A DNA stretch of 64,000 bases. Source: Fraxinus americana. Taxonomy: Eukaryota > Streptophyta > Magnoliopsida > Lamiales > Oleaceae. The first letter of the stretch is position 1. Every line of letters begins with the position of its first letter. Positions 45,236 to 56,302 of the stretch are shown piece by piece. The position numbers and the translations under genes are program-made. Below the pieces are notes generated by a model, which was given only the letters and a program-made list of their open reading frames with translations, had not been told where the DNA came from and made no database searches. The stretch lies in the NCBI GenBank assembly GCA_035079005.1, contig CM068706.1, forward strand, positions 20,633,272 through 20,697,271. The letters are read 5' to 3'.

Positions 45236-45550
45236 TGTTATGCCCTAGGTCCAATCAACTTTGGACATAAACACTTTGAATATATATAATCAATGCATAT
45301 ATATGGAAATATCTATTATTTAATTAAATTAATATTCTAATAAATTAAATAATAGAATCCGTAGATTCAAGTCTTGGTGATTTGTTAATCACAAGGAGTT
45401 GTGATTGTGAGATACAAATTACATATGACTGAATCTTAAATCGTCCGTGGTCGAGGTAATGACGAGATACGGATATTGTTATTACGGATAGACTATCGCG
45501 TGTGGCATTCTTACTTGTGAAGTAAGTAGCTGATCTCACAAGCTAAAGTG
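45236..45550 (+). repeat. E6 3' LTR, truncated
   Basis: The first 315 bp of the LTR; the match to 39981 onward stops after agctaaagtg and unrelated Tat sequence follows directly. Confidence 0.9.
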
Positions 45551-47367
45551 GCGAGGATATGCCTTCCCACGTTTTCCAAACTCTTTTCCAACCCCGAGCC
45601 TCGAGTCGGGGGAGCGACTGCAAGGAGTGATATTGCATTAACCCCTTGGGCACACACTTTCCCTTCATTTTGGGAACTCCAACCTCTATCAAGAATTGGA
45701 AGTCGTCTTGGTTTTGAGGTTGCTAGTAGACAATGGGAGGAGATGCAGTCCCAGACATAACCGTGTCGACCCACTATCATGAGCATAGTAAGTGTAGCCC
45801 TAGTTACAACAATGCTTATTTTATGTCATTACTTTTGATTCTTTGTTTCTAATGTGTGCTTTGTACAACTGCAGTTAATCGGTTCGAACTCGAGCAGTCG
45901 GAGTGGGCTATTATAAGGACCATTTATGAGCTTCCTGTAGAGAAGAGGCACTTTAAGAATATAGTTGCCAAATGAACCCTCCTCGTTACACACTAGATAA
46001 TGACTACCAAGGGTAAAGCAACTCCTGCTTGCTCATCTTGGCGGTTCTGGTTTATTGATGTTTATCTAACAGCTTCCCCCTTTTTTCTATGGTTTGCAGG
46101 TCAGCACAATAAAAAGGTGTATGTCAAACATAACATGCTTTTTATGAGAAGCCTCGGAGAGGCGAGGAACAGCCCATGAGCTCCTCTTCCACCACTTATA
46201 AGCATCAACGGGATGAGTTGACCCGCTTGTCCAAAGCGAACTCATCGCCTCCCCTGGAGAAGAAAGGGGAAAAATAGGAGAAAAAGGGTAAAGAGGACGT
46301 TGAACCTTCAATGGAAAAGCCCATGAAAAGAAAATTGGTTTTGAAAAAGAACACTGGGCCTCCCCCTCTCTCTCTCCCTAAATGTCGTCAACCATTGGGA
46401 AATCATTTCGGCGTCCTATCATTGCCGAGCCCATTTCTTTAGTGAAAATTTTTGATGTGGAGGAGATCGCTAAAGAGGGGGCAAGCCTCGTGAAAAGGAA
46501 GAGGGTTAGGGAGGTTCGGAGTTCCCCTTTGAAGGGAAAGCCCAAAACTTTTTGGGTGGGAGGGCTGATGAGATAGCCTCCCTAGTGATGGAAATGCTCC
46601 CTGCTGAGGTCCAATGGGCTATGAGGGTCAATCATAAATATTGGACTCATAAATACTTCTCATATGCGGAGAATTGTGATACAGTGGATATGGTGGAGGA
46701 TCGTTCTCAAGGCTTTTTCTTGAACGTGCAAATGGAAATTAGGCGACTGTTAGACCTCAATAAAGAATTCCTTCAAAGGACCGCGAATGTCGATGCTGCA
46801 ATAAATAAGGCTAAGGCTGATGCGTTGTTAGTCAATGAGGCCATTGAGGCCTCCAAGGTAAAGCAAGTTGAGGCTGAGTTGAGAGTGAAGGCACTTTCCA
46901 AAGAAAATGATGAGCTAAAAAAGGAAGTCCACCTCTGCAAAGTCGAAGACAATGCTCTGACGAAGCGGGTGGAGAATTCTAACAACTTGCAGAAAATAGA
47001 TTCGTCAGCCTTGGAAGTGGCCAACAAGGATAAGGTGAAGCTAAATGCCAAAGTCGAAGAGCTGGCTGCCGAGAATGCTGATTTGAACCAGTAGTTAAGT
47101 GGGGCAGGGGCGGCAGCAGTGAACGAATATGTCGATGACTTCCATGAGATAACTGAGTACGATGGCCTAGGTATATATTGGCAGGGAGTCGCATACAATA
47201 AAGTGTTTGCGAAGTTTGTCGAGCTGCATCTTCAATTGGATTTGGCTAACATAAAGAGAGAGTTCTTATCTGCTGAGCCGTCCACTCCTGCCAACGAAGT
47301 CGAGGATTCAGTGGAAGAAGTAGATGCTTCTGAAGAGCCTCAGCAGGATGACGCTGCTGTTTCTTAG
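45551..47367 (+). pseudogene. E7 antisense gene, C-terminal part, with two introns and a coiled coil
   Basis: Plus strand. Exon one ends with a frame reading DITVSTHYHEH. A GTAAGT...TGCAG intron (45788-45874, 87 bp) joins it in frame to NRFELEQSEWAIIRTIYELP. A second intron (46013-46099, 87 bp, T-rich before TTTGCAG) joins in frame to QHNKKVYVKHNMLFMRSL. Further on, 46552-47091 encodes a long heptad-rich coiled coil (AINKAKADALLVNEAIEASK and on), and after a TAG the last part (47119-47367) runs to an acidic C-terminus EEPQQDDAAVS. A few stops (near 45968 and 46178, and the TAG at 47092) and one frameshift near 46550 show decay. The protein kind is the one Tat elements carry antisense to pol; its role is unknown. 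The N-terminal domain, seen in E3, is lost here. Confidence 0.7.
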
Positions 47368-47404
47368 GATAGGCCTCTATTTTTGTAACATTTTTGTTAA
47401 GTAT

Positions 47405-47805
47405 TTAACGGTTATGGGCTCGCCATAGCTGACCTAGAGGGATAATAATAATGTGCGAGTTTCGTCGTGTCTAACTAATGAACCAGTCATTGATAATTAA
47501 CCATTGATGAAGACATGGGCTCGCCACAATTGTACTTTAATAAATAATCAGGATGTATGAGCTCGTCATTTTTAACCAGTGATGATGTCTGGACTTGTTA
47601 TAATTGTTTTAACCGACGTGATACATATTTCAATTTAAATACTATGATCTCGTCATAATTAATTAATTAAATCGAACTTAACGTATGAGCTTGTCATAGT
47701 CAATGATAATGTGTGAGCTTGTCACCACTATTTTATTTTAAGCAATATATGAGCTCACCATAACTGTCGTAGTTGATCACGGCAGTGTGAATTTGTCATA
47801 GTTAA
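47405..47805. repeat. Dispersed palindromic motif array between E7 integrase and antisense gene
   Basis: About ten copies of a degenerate 15-mer, TATG(g/a)gctcg(c/t)CATA, at irregular 30-60 bp spacing, for example near 47412, 47513, 47557, 47643, 47686, 47712, 47747 and 47787. The arms TATGA/TCATA are inverted. It lies in the convergent 3' region, which is hypervariable in plant Tat elements and a known birthplace of tandem repeats. Confidence 0.6.
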
Positions 47806-47879
47806 CAATAAAAGGTACATACTTACATCAATCACAACAAGTACATGAACAATGATCTGGGTCTTTACTAATAATACAT

Positions 47880-48850
47880 CCTTAGATGTTCATTATTCCA
47901 AGGGTGGGGCTGTACCTTCCCATCCAAGTTCTCAATTAAGAAGGTTCTTGGCCTAACGTTGCTTGATATACGGTAGGGCCCCTCCTAGTTTGGATCCAAT
48001 GTGCCAATACTAGGCTCTTTAGAAGATAAAAAATTTCTTCTGAATGATTTCTTCTTAACCTTGGCGTTGTAGTATCTTGCAATTTTCCTCTGATAGGAGG
48101 CTAGTTTTATTTACGAATCGTCTCTCCTTTCTTCAAGAAAATAGAGCTCGCATCGCCTTATCTCTTCATTGGATACCTCATTGAATTGTAGGCGGCTAGG
48201 CGAAGGAAGACCCACTTCGACTGGGCTCATGGCTTTGGCTCTGTATGCCATGGAGAAAGGGGTCTCCTCTGTCGCAATCCGACTGGTGGTGCGAATTACC
48301 CACAACACATGGGGGAGGTTGTTCACCCACGCCCCCTTTGATGCATCAAGTTTCTTTTTCAAGATGTGCTTTATAGTCTTGTTTACTACCTCGACTTGGC
48401 CATTTGCCTGGGGGTGGCGAGGATAGGAGAAGTGCTTTTTGATACCCAATTCGTCGGACAAATCTCTAAGCTTTTTGTTGTCGAATTGTCGCCCATTGTC
48501 TGTCACGATCGAGTGGGGAATTTTGAACCTGTAAATGATATTTTTCCATATGAATTTAGAAGTATCTTTCAGTTATTTTTGCTAGTGGTTTTGCCTCGAC
48601 CTATTTAGTGAAGTAATCAATGGCGACAATCGCATAGTTTGCACTTCCCCTTCCTTTTGGCATAGGGCCTATTAGATCGACCGCCCACTTGGAGAACGAC
48701 CAGGGGCTGGATACTACGGTTAACTCTTGTGATGGTTGTCTTTGAATGGAAGAGAAACGTTGACACTTGTCGCACCTTCTCACAAATTGTACAGCATCCT
48801 TTTTCAAAGTTGGCCAGTAGTACCCTTGCCTTAGTACTTTCTGAGCCAAT
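47880..48850 (-). pseudogene. E7 integrase
   Basis: Minus. 48601-48849 holds the zinc finger end (CDKCQRFSSIQ) and the first catalytic Asp (WAVDLIGPMPKG). After a stop at 48600, 48111-48506 holds the second Asp (MTDNGRQFD) and the Glu (ANGQVEVVNKTI), then the RAKAMSPVEVGLPS motif usual in Tat. The C-terminal part (GTLDPNWEGPYR-like, about 47940-47990) is broken. All three DDE residues survive but not in one frame. Confidence 0.87.
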
Positions 48851-49863
48851 GCTGGGCCCCCTATGTGGTTGCCACAGATTCCTTCGTAGATTTTTCGTAG
48901 GACGTGATTAACCTCTTCCCATCCATGGCATTATAAGAGGAGTGATGAAAAGCCTCTTTTGTAAAGTACTTCGTCCTGGAGCACGTAGTGGGTGGCTTTT
49001 CGTTTGATCTTGTGGGGCTCTTCCTTGTTTTCTAGTAAGATGTGATCTTCGAGGTAAGTTATAATAGGTTGCATCCATTGTGGGGTTCCTTCAACCCACA
49101 TCACATCTTCTACTTTGGCTGTGGAGGGCCGGAGAGGTATTCAGTTAGTACAATTTTGAGCAGTTCCGAGTCGTTGCTGCTGGCCAATTTTGATAGGGCA
49201 CCGCATGCATGTTCTCTTCTCTTAGGATTTGAGTCAGTTCAAATTTTTTAAAATACGGGACCAGGTCCATAACCTTCTTTAGGTACGCTGCCATGCCCTT
49301 ATCTTTGGTTGTAAAACTGTCGCGGCCTAGCTTACAACCAGCTGGGAGTCGCTGCGAACTGCCAAGTTCTTGAACTGCATTTCTTTGGTCAATCTGAGGC
49401 CTGCTAGAAGCGCTTCTTATTCAGCCGCGTTGTTGGAGGACTTAAAGCCAAACCTTACTGCACAATTAAGCTTGGGGCCCTCTGGACTCTCCAGCAGTAC
49501 ACCAGCTCCTGATCCCGTTTCCCGAAGGACCCATTAACGAACAGTTTCTAGACTGGAGGGTCTACCGGTTCCATTATTACATTGATGTTCATTGCTTCAC
49601 TGAATTCTGCTATGAAATCCGTCATTGTCTACTCCTTCATTGAGGTTCTTGGTTGATACGAAATGTCAAATTTGCTTAATTCCACAGCCTATTTCATTAG
49701 CCTCCCTAATGTGTCTGGCTTTTGGAGCCCCTACTTAAGGGAGATGCTTGTTAACACAATTATGCTATGGGCTTGAAAGTAGGGCTCCAACTTCCTAGAA
49801 GCGATCATAAGGGACAAAGTAAGCTTTTCCATGTCAGCATAACGTGATTCAGCTGGCAGAAAG
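48851..49863 (-). pseudogene. E7 RNase H region, decayed
   Basis: Minus frames with many stops: ESRYADMEKLTLSLMIASRK near 49790-49850, KPDTLGRLMK and AVELSKFDISYQPR near 49650-49730, TMTDFIAEFSEA near 49600, and a second RNase H-like part near 49440-49520. Tat elements carry a tandem RNase H arrangement, consistent with the length here. Bases 49119-49325 recur at 52572-52778. Confidence 0.75.
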
Positions 49864-52569
49864 GCCTTGCTTATTCATGCAGAATGTAAAGTATTTATGC
49901 ACGTGAGTTGATTGTGGTGTTGTATATGTGTAGGTTGATTCATGTTTATAGGTTGAAATAGAGAACTTAGAGGATCAATCTCAAAATCGAATATTCACTA
50001 TATCCTTAACCTTGTATAATATAATTTGGGGCGTTCAAGCTGGTAATGATATGATTTAGGATTGTGGTAATTCCATGCATGCTAGAAAAAATATTGTGCG
50101 GAGTGTCTTCATCTTTCAAGTGTGAACTAAGTGATGACCATATGCTAGGAATCTAGCCCTTTGATCGTTTTTGCTTTCCTGTTAAAGAAAGAGTATTGCA
50201 CTTGTTAACTCATGCTTCACGCCTACACCTTTTTTACTCGAGTTAGTAAGTCTTTAGGGGTTTCTTAAGACCTGGTACCCTTTGGTATTTTCAAACCGGG
50301 GAGTTACCGACTAAAAGTTCGCTACAGGGGTCAAGAAGAGAAAGAAATGGTGAAGTTAATCTTGAGCTGAAAAAAAAAGACAATATCAAAATAAGCAGAA
50401 AAAAATTGTACAATTGTGAAAAAATGTTGAGGGCATAGATATCTAGTGGGTTTGAATTATTTAGTATAAGTTTGATTATCGAAGCACTCATAAATTGGGA
50501 GAATTATCACATGGCTTGAAGTGTTGACATTACCAGTTAAAATGAACCAAATTTGAATGGTGTAAGAATTTAGGATTGAAAATTAACTTTAGAATACTCC
50601 TTGAGAAGTGAAAAGAAAACAAGTTTGGAAAGGTATGAATCTCATCAGTGAAGGAAATATTTGACTTTTAAGGTCGAGAATCGGATCAACTTATTATTGT
50701 ACAGCGTTGCACTTAACTTTCCACACACGCACCCGTTTTGCATTGAATATGTGATAATTTAGCTTGGGCATTATAATTTTGAAGTGATTCATGAAATTGT
50801 TGTTATGTTTTCAATCCTACGCTATGAAGGCAAGATATTTAGCGAAATTTGTTTTAAGTGATTTTGTTTGATTAAGTTTTCGTTTGAAGGTCCGCTAGTT
50901 ATTTTCTAGAGTTTTGTGTTTGCTCGAGGACAAGCAAAATATTAAGTTTGAGGGTATTTGATGAGTGTTCTACACTCATGACATTTATGTCACTTAATTC
51001 GTTATTTTTTTTTATCCTTGAGAGAGTTTTAGGGCATTTTAATGTGTGTTTTCATGTTGTGATATAGGGTGATGGAATTAAAGGAAATAAGCAAAAGTTG
51101 GCAAATTGGAGAAACAGGCTAAATTGTAAAAGATCTAAAGTTTGGGGACTAAATTGCAAACACTCAAAAGTTGTGTCAGACCTCAAAATGAAGATTCAAG
51201 AGTACTTGGAGTCAATTGGATGAAGAAAGAATTCAAATGGATGAAATATAGGCAAAGTATGATCACACATCAATTTCCAATCGAAAAAGTTATTCGCCGG
51301 ATTTTCAGTCTTATATTGAGACTCAGTTTTGACATAACAAACGTTTGAATTAGAAAATGATATCTGAAGTAAATTTGTATCCCTTTGAGTTATCTTTCCA
51401 ACGCATCTTGAATCACCTCAATCAAATATTGGGAGAAAACGTTATGATAAAAATGTTGAAGCATGCGTAGTGCAGTTTTTCAAACCGAAACGGGAGCCGC
51501 GACGCCGAAATAGTGGCGCCGCAGCGCCACCGTTGTTGAAAATAAATAGAATCATAGGCGCTGAGGCACCGCCGTGCGAGAAATAGGTTTTTTGAATTTT
51601 TTGGACCCTTTTCTTGGCCCAATACAACTCCAACCCATCCAAGATTTCATGAGGATAAAAATACAACCCTAAATACCACTTTTGGGGGGGTGTGAATTCA
51701 ACACACAATTGAAGGTGCCAACGTGGGGATAATTCAAGAAATCAAAAGGAGACAAGAACAAGACAAAGAAGAACAAGAGAAGAAATTGAAAATCTACATC
51801 CTAGTTTTTTCTATTCTCTTCCCTATGTCTTTTTATATGAATTTTAGTATTTTCATAGATTATATCATGACCGTTTTATTGTAGCCAAAAACTTGAGAAT
51901 ATGGATTGATTAATTTTAGTTATTTCTATTAGATTTTCTGCATGTGTTTATTTGTATTATGATTTTAATACTTTCAATTAATTGGCATTAATTGAATTAT
52001 TTGATGCTAGTCAATTTCGGCACTTGAGAGAGAGGAATTTAGACGTGATCATAAGATTAACACAACATAGATTTTATAGGTTTCGAGAGAAAGTATAGGA
52101 TCTATGAAGTTTACTCCATAAAAGAATCGTGAACTTGATAATTTCTATATTTTAATTCGAAATAGAGATATTGGAATTAATTTTTAGAATTAATTTTTAT
52201 CTGGCACTCGAGAGAGGGGATAGAATTACATTAGGGTTCTTGCTTATAAACATGAAAAATTGATTAGAGATAACTAAGTTTTTGAAAATCATATTTGATA
52301 GTTAGGTGAAATCATTCCCTAGACTTTTCCATCTTGATTAAATTCATATAATTTGTATTCATTGTATTCGTCACCAAAATTATCGTTAGATTAGTTAACA
52401 ATATTGATTCATAACTCAGTCGTCTAGATAAAATAAAAGCTACATAATTATAGTATTTAGTACAAAATTAAATTATAATACCCTTGGGTTCTTAACTCTT
52501 AACTCTATTACTATATTATAAAACTTGACACCGTATACTTGCGGCATAAATCACGGTATAGAAAACGCA
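49864..52569 (+). mobile_element. E9: 3' end and LTR of an Athila-type element (plus strand)
   Basis: About 1.1 kb of Athila 3' untranslated sequence, then the polypurine tract aagtttgagggtatt (50944-50958), then an LTR. Everything upstream is missing. The 3' untranslated region has the same sequence themes as in E5 and E8 (a ctcgagttagtaagtc segment near 50239 and a gaggacaagcaaaatattaag tail). Confidence 0.78.
50959..52569 (+). repeat. E9 3' LTR
   Basis: TGATGAGTGTTCTACAC to TATAGAAAACGCA, about 1.6 kb. Its 3' terminal part (cttgacaccgtatacttgcg) resembles the corresponding end of the E2 LTR, so the two are related families. A GC-richer stretch with gcgccgcagcgcc is near 51488-51530. Confidence 0.75.
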
Positions 52570-52803
52570 TGATAGTTGTGGAGGGCCTGGGGAGGTATTC
52601 AACTGGTACAATTTTGAGCAGTTTTGAGTCTTTGCTGCTGGCCGATTTTTATAGGCTACCGCATGCATGATTTCTTCTCTTGGGATTTAGGTCAGTTCAA
52701 TATTTTAAAGTACGGGAGTAGGTCCATAACCTTCTTTAGGTACGCTGCCATGCCCTTATCTTTGGTTGCAAAACTGTTGGGATTTAAGTCTTTGTTTGCT
52801 TAT
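52570..52803 (-). pseudogene. Second copy of a Tat RNase H fragment
   Basis: 52572-52778 matches 49119-49325 of E7 with about one base in ten changed, in the same orientation, and stops abruptly at caaaactgt. The last 25 bp, to CTTAT, lead into the E8 LTR. Confidence 0.8.
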
Positions 52804-54434
52804 TGATAAGTGTATTTTCTACACTTATTTTGGGCTTTAAACTATAGAATTTTATTATTCTTTTGGCAAAACACAACCTAAATTGTGTTATATTGTATTT
52901 TGTATGTAAAACTCAATGTTGGATGAAGAATTGGAGAAAAGAACCAAATGTGTCGAAAAATGGAAAACCCCAAAGAATGAAGATCAAAGTCTACACTATA
53001 GAAGTTGAAGGACTAAATTGTATTAATTCGAAAGAGTGGATAAATTGGAGAAATACAAAATTAATTGGGCCTTTGAAATTTTAATTGGGCCACAAAAGAG
53101 AGGGCTGCCTATTGCTGAAAGATATATAAACACACAGGTGAAATTGAGAGAATGGGGAGCCGACCGTTTGGTGAAATTGGGGACAAGATTTGGAGCATCA
53201 ATTCATTTATACACACATGTCGGCAGATTGGGGGACAAAACATAAGGGACTGTTGAATCTTGTTGCTGAATTGTGTATATTATAAATATATATACATATA
53301 TAAGGCGACAATTTTGAACAGAGAGGGGAGCTGGCAGAAACGAATTGAGAGAAAAAGGGGGAATTTGGCCGGCAAAGAAATTTGGCAGAAAAGTGTGAAA
53401 ATAGTGGGCGGCTGCTACTGGGATATATATTGTAGTTAACACATACATTGGAAAGGGGTTTTTTTTTATCTATTTTTGGCAGATTGGAGAAAGAGAAGAA
53501 CATTGAAAGTTGCTGAAAATAATATATATATACACACAAAGAGGTGGCAAGCAGCTTAGTAATTACAAGAAGAAGTGGGGTCTGTTCATATTATATACAT
53601 CTATACATTGCTTGCAAGAGAAAGAGAGAGATACATAAAGACGCACATTGGGCGGCTGAAAATTTTGGACAATAAATTGCTTGACCACGTTCCTTCAATT
53701 TATAGGTGATGTCGTTCCACCTCTCTGTGTTTAATTTCTACAATATGATAGGCTAAATTCTTTTGTATTGGATGGATGACGAAACTATTTGATTTTTATT
53801 TTTTTTAATTCGAGACCACGTGTTTTTAGTTTAATTCTTGCATTGTAATTTCATAAATATTCTTAAGTGTATTGTTTTAATGTTTGCGCACCATTAGTAC
53901 AATAAGTTGCTTATTCGTAGTGTTGGAAAACTCATAGTAGGTAGAAAATTGTTTATAGAACACATGGACAATAAATATTAGAAATAATATTTATGGCGTA
54001 TGCGATCATGTATGATGATCCTAAACGTTAATGCATGTTTGTCATATGAATTCGCACTAGGAATATGATCATCTCGTGACAATCATATGTTTATTATATC
54101 TTGGGAAAGAATAGTAAATAAAAGTTGAATTATCGATCGTCGCCATTGCATGAATTGTATTGATTATCATTGTTTGAGAGTTGAAATTAAGAATTAATTA
54201 GTGGAGTCGGAAATCCAATACACTGACCCACATTTGATTTAAATTCATATTTTTACTGCTTTCGTAGTTATAGAACGTAGTTAAATTCATATCAACTATC
54301 TTTTGTCACATTTACGAATTTAATTATATAGAATACTCTAAAATTGAGCCTTATTCCCTGTGGGACGATAACTCACTCATCACGATTATTACTTGTACAA
54401 CGAACACGTACGCTTGCGGGATTTTCACGTAACA
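52804..54434 (+). repeat. E8 left LTR, flanked by CTTAT on both sides
   Basis: TGATAAGTGTATTTTCTAC to TTTTCACGTAACA. CTTAT lies at 52799-52803 and again at 54435-54439. Matches 61546-63195 closely. A TATA-like run (acatatataagg) is near 53295-53304. Short frames inside are shadows. Confidence 0.9.
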
Positions 54435-54683
54435 CTTATTTATGAAAGAAATATATAAAAATACATGATTAGATGTATGATTATTATATTCATTTAGTAT
54501 GTGTAGCCTACTGAGTATTTCTTTGAGATACTCATTCCTATCTAAAATTTTCAGAGTAATTAGAAATCCCGTGATGGCTCAGCATGAATGACATATTTTA
54601 TTTGAGAGAATTTGATTTCTTATATTTTAGATTGTCACTTTTTATGTCTAATAACCATTGTGCAGTCCAAAGACATGTAGTTG
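54435..54683 (+). repeat. Flanking segment duplicated at both ends of E8
   Basis: Matches 63196-63435 closely (tgattagatgtatgattattat onward), except for 12 bp missing at the start of the right copy. The piece ctactgagtatttctttgag with gatactcattcc resembles the Tekay LTR segment seen in E1, so this was the LTR DNA into which E8 inserted. It is joined to gag near 54683. Confidence 0.85.
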
Positions 54684-56302
54684 GGGATTATGTAAACCCA
54701 ATTCCCGCACCAGTGCAACCTGCCGTGGTATACCCTCCATTCGGATAGCCTAACTTCCACCTTAGACAGGATGTCATAAATATGTTCCAAAATCACCAAG
54801 ACATCAGGTTTTTTGGAAAAGCCACGAAGAACCCTCATGAACATATTTTGGCTTTTCTCATGTTATGTGAGGTGATCAGTCAAGAAGGGGTATCAGCAGA
54901 CGCTTTTAACACGCGGTTATTCCCTCATACTCTGAAGGATGTAGCTAGAGAATGGTTTCTTTATTTACCACCAGAGAGCATATAATCATGGGCTGATGTG
55001 ATTCAAAAATTCACGATGAAATTCTTCCCACCATCTCGAGTCCATCAAATCAGGAATGAAGTTCACACTTTCAAGCAGAAGGATTTAGAGAGCTACCCTG
55101 AGGCATGGGAGAGGTTAAAGAATTCGTTCAGGAAATGCCCTAGCCTTGATATTCCTAAGCAAGCTCAGCAGTATCTCTTCTACTACGGTTTACAACAAGA
55201 GTTCAGGAATATGGCAGATGCCTCAGCGGGAGGATCAGTGATGAAACTTGACGTCGATGAAGCTTATGATTTGTATGAGAAAATAGCCAAAAATCAGTCG
55301 ATGTGGCCAACAGATAGGGAAGCTCCAAAGAAAATAGTAGGGATACACAACATGGATGCAATGACAGCGTTGACTGTACAAATGGAAGTTTTTAGAATGA
55401 AAATGGACAATCTATCACAGTCAGTTAACATGGTACACCAATCACCACCTGTTTGCGAAGGCTGTGGAGTAGATCATACTACTACAATCTGCCATTTGGC
55501 TTCTACACATGCTAGTCAGCCTGCGGAGGTGAGCTACGCGTAGAACTTTCAGAGACAGTAAAATAATCCCTACTCCAACACTTATAATCCGGGCTGGAGA
55601 AACTATCCAGAATTTTCATTGTCTAATAACCAGGGACAAGGATAGGGAGGAAATAATCAGAACAAACTACCGGGGTTCCAACAGCAGCAACAACAGCAAG
55701 TAAGGAAGCCATCGTTGGAAGATTTTCTAGCTCAGTACATTACTAAAACCGAGACCAACTTTTACAATCAACAGGCCTCAATCAAGAACTTGGAACAACA
55801 GGTGGGACAGATAGCAGTCGCACTATTAGGTAGAGCTCAAGGGACTTTACCTAGCAATACAGAGACAAATCCTAAGGAGCAAGTCCAAGCAATCACTACC
55901 CGTAGCAGGGTCCAGTTACCAGAAATACATGTGAAGTGGCCACCACCAGTCATAGAAAAGGTACCTACCTCGAGCGAGGAGCATGTGGATGAGTCGAACA
56001 AGGCTACAGAGGAAAATCAAGTTGAGTCACCAGATAGTCCACGAGTGAAAGTAACTGCGCATGTCAAAGCATATGTACCTCCGATCCCATTTCCACAAAG
56101 GCTGGAAAAGCATAAGCTCAACAAAAAATTTCAAAAATTTTTGGATGTATTCAAGAAGTTTCACACCAACATACTGTTCGCTGAAGCTTTAGCCCAGATG
56201 CCTAGCTATGCGAAGTTCATGAAGGATATTCTATCAAACATGAGGAAACTGGAAGACAATGAAACGGTCATGCTTACCGAGGAATGCAGCGCAATTCTCT
56301 AA
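54684..56302 (+). pseudogene. E8 Gag, 5'-truncated, with in-frame stops
   Basis: One reading frame throughout: DYVNPIPAPVQPAVVYPPFG, the gag core (NTRLFPHTLKDVAREWFLYL, FTMKFFPPSRVHQIRNEV), a Cys/His pair region (CEGCGVDHTTTICH), a Gln run (QQQQQQQ), a coiled segment (IKNLEQQVGQIAVALLG) and an ITTRSR motif before protease. In-frame stops are at 54746, 54983, 55541, 55559, 55643 and 56300. The first 100 or so residues and the start codon are absent because of the 5' recombination. Confidence 0.88.

Larger units (their letters stand above)
39981..45550 (+). mobile_element. E6: young, internally degenerate Ty1/copia element
   Basis: Left LTR 39981-41481 (TGTTATGCCC...CCCAACA), an initiator-Met primer site at 41483, 3.75 kb of interior, a polypurine stretch, and a right LTR starting at 45236 that is cut off after 315 bp. 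Over those 315 bp the two LTRs differ only by one TA unit and one base, so the insertion is recent. Yet the interior keeps only stop-ridden RT and RNase H remnants plus leader structures and repeats. It most likely moved as a defective copy using proteins from elsewhere. Left flank GTAAG; no reliable right duplication because of the truncation. Confidence 0.85.
45551..49863 (-). mobile_element. E7: 3' half of a Tat-lineage element (minus strand)
   Basis: In minus order: RNase H debris, integrase, a repeat-rich spacer, and a convergent antisense gene on plus. LTRs, gag, protease and RT are absent: one side is cut at the E6 LTR stump and the other at about 49863, where Athila (E9) sequence begins. 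The order pol then antisense gene is the Tat layout also seen in E3. Confidence 0.78.

Noticed and set aside
45551..45555. GCGAG as the right target duplication of E6 (left GTAAG)
   Set aside because: Only 3 of 5 bases match and the LTR next to it is truncated, so the adjacent bases are not the insertion site.
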